The notes below the pieces were generated by a model that saw nothing but the letters and a program-made list of their open reading frames with translations, was not told where the DNA came from and searched no databases. Below are positions 8,107-12,246 of a stretch of DNA of 12,246 nt, one piece after another (positions within the stretch are counted from its first letter, which is position 1; the number at the start of each line of letters is the position of its first letter). The translations under genes and the position numbers were made by a program. This DNA is from Spirogloea muscicola (lineage: Eukaryota > Streptophyta > Zygnematophyceae > Spirogloeales > Spirogloeaceae), in assembly GCA_009602725.1 (NCBI GenBank), contig WELB01000044.1:495126-507371 (forward strand), written 5' to 3'.

Positions 8107-8440
8107 GCCGCCGCCTTCACCGCGCTGCCGCCGGCGCCGTCCTAGCCGTCACGGCTGCCGCCGTCGCAGCCGCAGCTGCCGCCGCCGCCGCCGCCGCCGC
8201 TGCCGCCGCCGCCGCGTCCAAGGCCGGGCGATGCCGCTGTGCCTCTCGGCCAGGGCGCTCGCCTACGCCTGCAATGGCGTGAATGCGCAAGGGTGACCAC
8301 TGACGGCTGCCTCGTTCCCGAATCGTGACGTTGTCATCACCGTAACACTTGACCACAGTCGGTGCCACTTCGTCTGCACGACTCAGAGTTCAGGAGGGCG
8401 GAAGCTCTTCCAATGCTAGACTCATTCTTCATCCTTTCTG
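8107..8440 (-). promoter_or_regulatory. 5' region of the LAZ1-like gene, GCN tract and possible first exon
   Basis: The region contains a GCC/GCG run (about 8155-8217) that reads as some 20 alanines in one minus frame, but that frame has no ATG. A possible first exon is 8337-8267: an ATG opens 23 codons and ends at a GTAGGC donor in phase 2. Joining to an acceptor CCAG ending at 8066 keeps phase and reads on into DAATAV..HTWAVIV, giving about 516 residues in total. Both splice sites are weak, so this is a proposal only. A TGACGTTGTCA element (8326-8336) resembles a bZIP/CRE-type site. No clear TATA box is seen. Confidence 0.35.
8155..8217. repeat. GCC/CGC trinucleotide-rich tract
   Basis: An imperfect (GCC)n/(GGC)n run with some CTG and GTC interruptions lies at the 5' end of the LAZ1-like gene. 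On the minus strand one frame gives poly-alanine; on the plus strand frames give poly-arginine or serine. Such tracts are length-variable and prone to assembly error, which matters because the start of the gene depends on this stretch. Confidence 0.7.
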
Positions 8441-8640
8441 GGCTTCGTCAGTTCTTTCTTCTGGGCTGGCCTCTCACAGCGACCGCCCTCTCCTGGAAGC
8501 GTCCTTTTCTTCTGTTTCTGGGCTAGCTATTCTCTGGCCCCTTCGAACTTTGTTCATTCTTGTTCTGGGCTGGCCTCTTCTGGGCGAAGAGAAGAGGCGC
8601 GCGGTGCGCACGACATTGAAAGGGAGGCCATTCTAGCCTT
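8441..8640 (+). repeat. Two plus-orientation hairpin-repeat units
   Basis: Unit 1 centres on GGGCTGGCCTCTCACAGC (8463-8480), followed by GACCGCCCTCTCCTGGAAGC and a cytosine/thymine-rich stretch. Unit 2 has TGGCCCCTTCGAACTTTG, then CATTCTTGTT, then GGGCTGGCCTCTTCTGGGC (8567-8585), whose right stem arm has decayed. The spacing from one core to the next is about 104 bp, the tightest tandem arrangement of the family in this window. Confidence 0.6.
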
Positions 8641-8663
8641 ACAAATGTCCTGTTACGGGGTCA

Positions 8664-9003
8664 TCAGCTAGCTGAGGGGGACACTAAATATCCCCGAGTG
8701 AGCACATGCATATCTGACAAGCTAAGCTGAGGAGCCAAAGCACCACCACGGAAGCCATTTGCCTGGGCTAATGCACACCCAGCACGCTGGTGTATAGCAA
8801 GTGCCTGCGAGCGCTGTAGACTCAATGATAGCCGCATTCTACAGCATGCAACGATGGCTTGCTGGACGCTAGAATGCCCTAAGCTACCTGCCCGACTACG
8901 TCGGCGGGCAGTGACATGCAGAGCCAGGCGATGGAGGAGGGAAGACCAAATGATTCCGCAGCCGCCGTATATGTCCATGGCGCAGGGGAAGAAGAGGACG
9001 GGA
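8664..9003 (-). mobile_element. 5'-truncated retroelement ORF 3' end (copy D)
   Basis: From about codon 60 of a minus-strand open frame, it reads F-F-P-C-A-M-D-I-Y-G-G-C-G-I-I-W, SSLLHRLA, a basic stretch with ARRRSR, then MRLSLSLQRSQALAIHQRAG, ALAQANGFRGG and LSLSDMHVLTRGY. The normal stop is lost (TAT-TTA follows), adding seven residues before TGA. It aligns with copy B along its whole length at perhaps 45-50% identity, with clear synonymous change. Upstream of about 9000 the frame runs into the hairpin repeat. This is a fossil copy of the same RT-type element; no RT domain is present. Confidence 0.6.
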
Positions 9004-9190
9004 TTGTTTCCGCTAGTCTGTCTGTCAATTTGAGGCTCCTCACTCGTTGCTATTGAGTGATTCATCCTACCCCGGTTTGGAGAATTGCGCTTGTGGCCCC
9101 TTCGTAGTTTGGCCCCTTCGCCCCTTGTCAATACCTTTTCGGGCTGGCTTCTCACAGCCCTTGCCCCAATTGGGAGAGCCACTCCTTCTT
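9001..9190. repeat. Long dispersed repeat, partner of 1704-1880
   Basis: It shares the block order of 1704-1880 (TTTGAGGCTCCTCACTCGTT, TGGCCCCTTCGTAGTTTGG, CCTTGTCAAT, and the perfect hairpin GGGCTGGCTTCTCACAGCCC at 9141-9160, then GGGAGAGCCAC). Small indels separate the two. Its left edge abuts the truncated 5' end of retroelement copy D, exactly as the other copy abuts copy B. Confidence 0.6.
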
Positions 9191-9570
9191 ACAGCCACTG
9201 CCCTCTCCAGGAAGCGTCTTTCTTCTACTCTCAGTCCCTGCCTTATGATGGAAGAGCTGTTGTCTGAATGGAGGCGGTGCCTGTCCTCAATGCCAGCCCA
9301 GAAAGACTGGACAACGGGGATGGTCCCCATTGATGGAAAAAGCCTCCATGACGCGTGGCTCTTATGTAGGCTGCCATTGTTTTGTGGGCTGGCTCTCTCT
9401 CTCTGTTTAGTGGGTGGCTCTTTGCGGAAGAAAGGGGCCTTTTAGTAGAGGGCGCTGGCTGAGATTGACGAGCCCAGAAACAGAATGCAGCTCTCGCCCT
9501 TCTAAGAAGTGCTACCTCTATTTTGGGCTGTTTTTTCACAGCCCTCGCCCTCTTTCTAAGATTTGCTTCG
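9191..9570. repeat. Mixed-orientation hairpin units
   Basis: A GCCCTCTCCAGGAAGCGTC block (about 9208) continues the preceding unit. A minus-type core with GCCAGCCCAGAAAGACTGG lies at about 9293-9312, a plus-type GGGCTGGCTCTCTCTCTCTG at 9386-9405, and a plus unit with a perfect 7-bp stem, GGGCTGTTTTTTCACAGCCC, at 9525-9544. The open frames across here are read-through of repeats in different phases. Confidence 0.55.
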
Positions 9571-10190
9571 TGCTCGATGCACATGCAGTGGAAGGGAGGC
9601 CAAATCAAGCCCGCTACATTTTCAGGCATTTTCTAGCTAGAGCAAAGGCTGGGGCACAACGGGAAGCCCTATGCAAAGGAGGACACATTTGACTCAACGC
9701 CGATCCACATGGCGACCGTGCAACATCTAGGAGGCTTCTTGTGCAGGAGGGGAGGGGCCTGGCAGACGTATGCAAGTGCGCCTGAAATCCATAGGTGTGC
9801 TGAGGTCAATGTAGTGGATGAGGACTAGGCTTTCATAATAGCCAGCGATTGTGAGAGCCAGCCATACAGCCACTCGAAGTTGCCCTTTGAGGGGGTTCGC
9901 TAGACAAAAGAGAATGAGGCCAGCGGCAACATTTGGAAAGACTTGGTCATGCAGCACCCGTAAACCAGGGCTCACAAGAGCAGGGCGTAGTCTTCTATAG
10001 CGACCCGGCTGGCAGTATGTAAAGTTCCGTATTATTGTCTGCGTAGTAACGGAAACAGTGACACGAAGCTAGGAGTACCAAAATATGATAAGGAAGGTCA
10101 GCCCTGTTCCAGGCCTGCGGCGCAGTTTGAGGCATGCGGGAGGTCAGACACGACAGTGTAGCACCACCGAAGGAGGCTGTGCCAACGGGG
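9571..10190. other. Spacer with one hydrophobic minus-strand frame, no gene assigned
   Basis: The minus strand from 9975 to 9727 is open and reads a hydrophobic stretch (FPNVAAGLILFCLANPLKGQ, then VAVWLALTIAGYYESLVLIH) that could be two membrane helices. It has no ATG context, splice pair or paralogue I can point to. It also contains GGCTGGCTCTCACA, suggesting derivation from the hairpin repeat. No function is proposed. Confidence 0.25.
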
Positions 10191-10600
10191 ACAATAGGCT
10201 GTGAAAGGCCAGCCATAAAGGAGTTCTGTCAAAGGTGGGAGATGACTGTGAGAAGGAAGGAAGCCTTTTCTATGGACGCGATGGCTGTGAAGGCCAGCCC
10301 AAGAACAATGAAAGTCCAATTGAAGTGGCTGTGAGAACACCCAGAGAGGAGAAGTAGTTCTATAGGAGGGGGCGATGGCTGCGAGAGGCCAGCCCAACAT
10401 AAACATGGACAAGGTCAACAAGGGCCAAAAGGCACCAATCACGTAGCTATGCAAGTGGCTACAACGAGTGGGTGTTCGACTCTGCACCCATTCGCGGTGA
10501 GGTATCGGGAAAAGCAGTGGCTTCCGACGGGACGAGCTCACCTCCATCGGCTGCTGACTAGGGGTTATTGAGGGCTGTGGAAAGCCAGCCCTTAAAACAA
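10191..10600 (-). repeat. Run of minus-orientation hairpin units
   Basis: Cores lie at 10198-10214 (GGCTGTGAAAGGCCAGCC), 10283-10299 (GGCTGTGAAGGCCAGCC), 10377-10395 (GGCTGCGAGAGGCCAGCCC) and 10572-10591 (GGGCTGTGGAAAGCCAGCCC). The first three are spaced roughly 85-95 bp apart. Each is followed by a version of AATGGACAAGGTC and, in the third, AAGGGCCAAAAGG. The 169-codon minus-strand frame at 10098-10607 reads through this array and its residues repeat in step with it, so I do not call it a gene. Confidence 0.6.
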
Positions 10601-10950
10601 TGAACAAGGACCGAAGGAGCTGGAAAGCGTATTCACAAGTGAGGCGTACTGCTCAGCAATGCCTAGTCTGCAGCCCGCAAGTCGGGAATAGTAGCAGGAA
10701 AGAAACGACTCTTCCATGTAACACAACAGACGAGTCCTCCAGTAGAAGGCGATACTTGTACTTGGCCAGCCCAGAAAAAGAATAAATCAGTGCAAGGGAA
10801 AGGCTGTGAGACGAAAAATGGGAGAAGAACGCTTCCAGGGAAAGGCGGTGGGTGTGAGAGGCCAGAGGAAAAAGACGAAAGTGCTCGCCGGTAGAGTAGG
10901 GGCTGGCTAAAAGATGGACAATGTCCAAAGAAAGAGGTGCCGAAAAGGAT
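10601..10950 (-). repeat. Degraded hairpin units
   Basis: Partial cores are visible at about 10763-10775 (TTGGCCAGCCCAGAAAAAG) and 10850-10866 (GGTGTGAGAGGCCAGAGG). CTTCCAG, GGAAAGGCGGTG and TGGACAATGTCCAAAG segments match the flanks of better units. Stems are no longer complete. No gene is supported. Confidence 0.45.
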
Positions 10951-11015
10951 CACACCTCAAAATACTACAGAACACAAGACGATGCAGGGGGAAGCTCAGT
11001 ACCCGCGAGTGAGCA
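10951..11015 (-). repeat. Retroelement 3' end and tail, partner of 11468-11532
   Basis: On the plus strand, ACTACAGAACACAA, GACGATGCAG, GAAGCTCAGTACCC and CGAGTGAGCAA occur here and, with few changes, at 11468-11532. On the minus strand this is the codons for the terminal TRGY, the stop and about 45 bp of 3' flank. It shows that the shared sequence continues past the stop codon. Confidence 0.65.
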
Positions 11016-11016
11016 A
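10996..11016 (-). mobile_element. Retroelement terminal peptide (copy F)
   Basis: Codons TTG CTC ACT CGC GGG TAC TGA read LLTRGY-stop. Upstream on the minus strand there is no C-terminal domain. Instead a hairpin unit (11037-11060) follows almost directly, so the truncation or a later rearrangement left only the tail. Confidence 0.4.
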
Positions 11017-11420
11017 AGGGACTCTTGCAAAGGGGGCGAGGGCTGTAATGAGCCAGACCGAAAAGAATTGACAAGGTTCGAAGGGGCCAAACTACGAAGG
11101 GTTCATAAAGAAGCAAGCGCGGCCAGATTAATTGGTGGCTGGGAGAGGCCAGCCCAAAGCCATGAGCGCTAGCTCAGTACGGGGAGAAGCCAGACCAGAG
11201 AAAGACGCTTCCAGAAGAGGTCAGCAAGCGCGGCCAGAACCTGGCCGCGCTTGCTGGTGGCTGGGGCGGAGAGGGCGGTGGCTAAATAAGAGAGGCCAGC
11301 CCAGGAAAAAGAAGGACGAAGTTCGAAAGGGGCCAGGCCCAGAGGACGTGGGTCTCCCAATGGGCTGTGAAAAAGCCAGCCCCAAAAAGTTGACAAAGAT
11401 TCGACAGGGGCCAGATGGCG
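11017..11420 (-). repeat. Minus-orientation hairpin units and GCAAGCGCGGCCAG motifs
   Basis: Cores lie at 11040-11058 (GGGCTGTAATGAGCCAGACC, right arm decayed), 11137-11155 (GGCTGGGAGAGGCCAGCCC), about 11292-11302 (partial) and 11362-11382 (GGGCTGTGAAAAAGCCAGCC). The first is followed by TTGACAAGGTTCGAAGGGGC and CAAACTACGAAG, the clearest match to the 1021-1060 unit on the left side. GCAAGCGCGGCCAG occurs at 11113-11126 and again within the palindrome at 11222-11256. Confidence 0.6.
11222..11256. repeat. Perfect 16-bp palindrome, 3-nt loop
   Basis: CAGCAAGCGCGGCCAG at 11222-11237 is followed by AAC and then its exact reverse complement at 11241-11256. The arm is GC-rich, so a very stable hairpin or cruciform could form. 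The same 14-base core (GCAAGCGCGGCCAG) occurs alone at 920-933 and 11113-11126 and inverted at 728-741. The palindrome may therefore have arisen by head-to-head joining of two repeat copies. Confidence 0.9.
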
Positions 11421-11512
11421 GAATGACCCAGAGGATTGTTGGCCCGCCTCGAGCCAGAGAAAGGACTACACTACAACATACTGCAGAACACAAAAACGAT
11501 GCAGAGGAAAGC

Positions 11513-11710
11513 TCAGTACCCACGAGTGAGCAACATCAGGTCTGAGTAGCTCGCTGCAGGGAAAGAGGCGCTCCGCCGAGACCCAGAGGCGGCGGCCATA
11601 GCACGGCCTGCGCGCGTATGGACGGCGTGGGCAAGGGAGCGTTGAAGCGATACGGCCAGGCGCATGCGGAAGACTTGTGCGAGCGAACCGGCGGCGTTGA
11701 AGCCGGGCAT
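11513..11710 (-). mobile_element. 5'-truncated retroelement ORF 3' end (copy G)
   Basis: The open frame from an ATG at 11710 reads GFNAAGSLAQVF, MRLAVSLQRSLAHAVHTRAG, RAMAAASGSRR, SYSDLMLLTRGY-stop. It is colinear with copy B from B's GFNVAGSLAQVF onward, with both DNA and protein similarity. Upstream (above about 11715) similarity ends, so the F-x-P-x-A domain is missing. The ATG is probably fortuitous. It belongs to the same family as copies A, B and D. Confidence 0.6.
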
Positions 11711-12246
11711 CGCCCCTGGCAGACCCGGCCGCCGGTCAGAGGCGGGCAGGCCAGGGCACGACCGGCACGAAGTTGCAGAGCAAGTGCCACCGCAGCAGAG
11801 AGAAGAAGGAGCGGGGGCACTGGACGCCGAGAAAGCCCGCGCACCGAAGAGGACCTAGCAGAGCTGCGGTGGTGCATGACGGTGGAGCCACACGGCGGCA
11901 ACCAACGGCGGCCGCCGTCCTCCTCTGCGGGTCGCGGCCCCCGCCTCGCTTACGGAAGCCGGGCCCCGCCGCCGTCGGGCGCCGCGGAGTCGGGTGGCTG
12001 GTGGGGGCAAAAGGGGGCAAGCCACGTAGAGTAGAAGCCGAGGCGGCGGCACGTGCGCGTGCAGAAGCTTCTTCACGTGGTGCACGTGGCGCGCCAGCAG
12101 TGGTCGGCCGGCACGCGCTTTTCCGTGGCCGTGCGGGGGCGGCGGGCGAGATATGGTGCCGGCCGCGGGGGGATCCGGGCGGTCGCAAGAAGAGAGGAGC
12201 GCCTTCAAAGCCAGGAGTGGCGGGCGGGGAGGGAAGGAGGGGAGGG
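11711..12246. other. GC-rich flank, no gene recognised
   Basis: CpG-dense sequence with long overlapping open frames on both strands (11618-12034 plus, 11736-12188 and 11855-12208 minus), all Arg/Ala/Pro-rich and without motifs. Three CACGTG palindromes lie close together at 12050-12055, 12074-12079 and 12083-12088. They are compatible with a promoter of a gene beyond the window, but no transcription start or TATA box is visible. Confidence 0.45.

Noticed and set aside
7865-8296. Plus-strand 143-codon frame rich in arginine
   Set aside because: It is the antisense of exon 1 and the GCC tract of the LAZ1-like gene; the arginines come from the CGC phase of the trinucleotide run.
8117-8368. Minus-strand poly-alanine frame as the N-terminus of the LAZ1-like protein
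   Set aside because: It has no ATG (it opens after a TGA at 8392-8390) and is one base out of phase with exon 1. It would need an upstream exon and a tiny 55-nt intron. Kept only as a possibility in the start-codon finding.
10098-10607. 169-codon minus-strand frame
   Set aside because: It runs across three or more hairpin units. Its peptide repeats with the DNA repeat, and other copies are open in other frames, so the reading frame is not the conserved feature.
11040-11100. GGTTCGAAGGGGCC block as a pol III B box of a tRNA-derived SINE
   Set aside because: It resembles GGTTCGA at the start but lacks the final CC at the right place. No A box or cloverleaf could be drawn, and other units have TTGACAAGGTTCAAAAGGGC or more diverged forms.
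11618-12208. Long open frames on both strands at the right edge as a gene
   Set aside because: Composition is Arg/Ala/Pro-rich in every phase, there are no motifs, and the left part is the complement of retroelement copy G.
1-12246. tRNA, rRNA, CRISPR array, telomere repeat
   Set aside because: No cloverleaf, no rRNA-like conserved segments, no regularly spaced identical repeats with unique spacers, and no TTAGGG-type array were found on either strand.

Overview
This looks like nuclear DNA of a eukaryote, most likely a green alga (a trebouxiophyte such as Coccomyxa is my best guess, at low confidence). The evidence is a gene with seven GT-AG introns of about 150-590 bp, a protein closest by recall to the plant LAZ1/DUF300 branch of the TMEM184 family, TGTAA motifs of the algal polyadenylation type 3' of that gene, moderately high GC, and no bacterial-style gene packing.

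The centre (about 4500-8100, minus strand) holds the one well-supported cellular gene: a seven-helix DUF300/TMEM184/LAZ1-like membrane protein. I reassembled it from eight exons whose phases all agree, giving about 506 residues. Only its start codon is unresolved, because the first exon is open but has no ATG in the expected place and lies beside a GCN-rich (poly-alanine) tract. Intron 1 is unusual: it contains a mobile-element tail in frame with exon 1 and, on the other strand, coding-like fragments with a broken frame.

Both sides (about 330-2640 and 8440-11710) are mosaics of old repeats. Two families dominate. The first is a set of 5'-truncated 3' ends of a reverse-transcriptase-type element, recognised at protein level. 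They share an F-x-P-x-A domain, an LQRS/LQRA segment and a terminal S-D-L-H-L-L-T-R-G-Y before the stop. Eight copies are visible, at 503-634 (+), 1191-1607 (-), 1984-2143 (+), 2301-2333 (+), 7807-7839 (-), 8664-9003 (-), 10996-11016 (-) and 11513-11710 (-). Their codons differ mostly synonymously, so they look like offspring of coding copies. The second is an approximately 80-100 bp unit built round a short stem-loop (type form GGGCTGGCTTCTCACAGCCC), present about twenty times in both orientations. It lies just after the stop codon in at least two copies of the first family, so it may be the element's 3' UTR or a SINE-like derivative of it.

The region 2640-4130 has no gene I recognise. The outermost 330 bp on the left and about 500 bp on the right are GC-rich with long fortuitous ORFs; a cluster of CACGTG palindromes sits near the right edge. 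All family assignments come from reading motifs by eye, and no database search was run.
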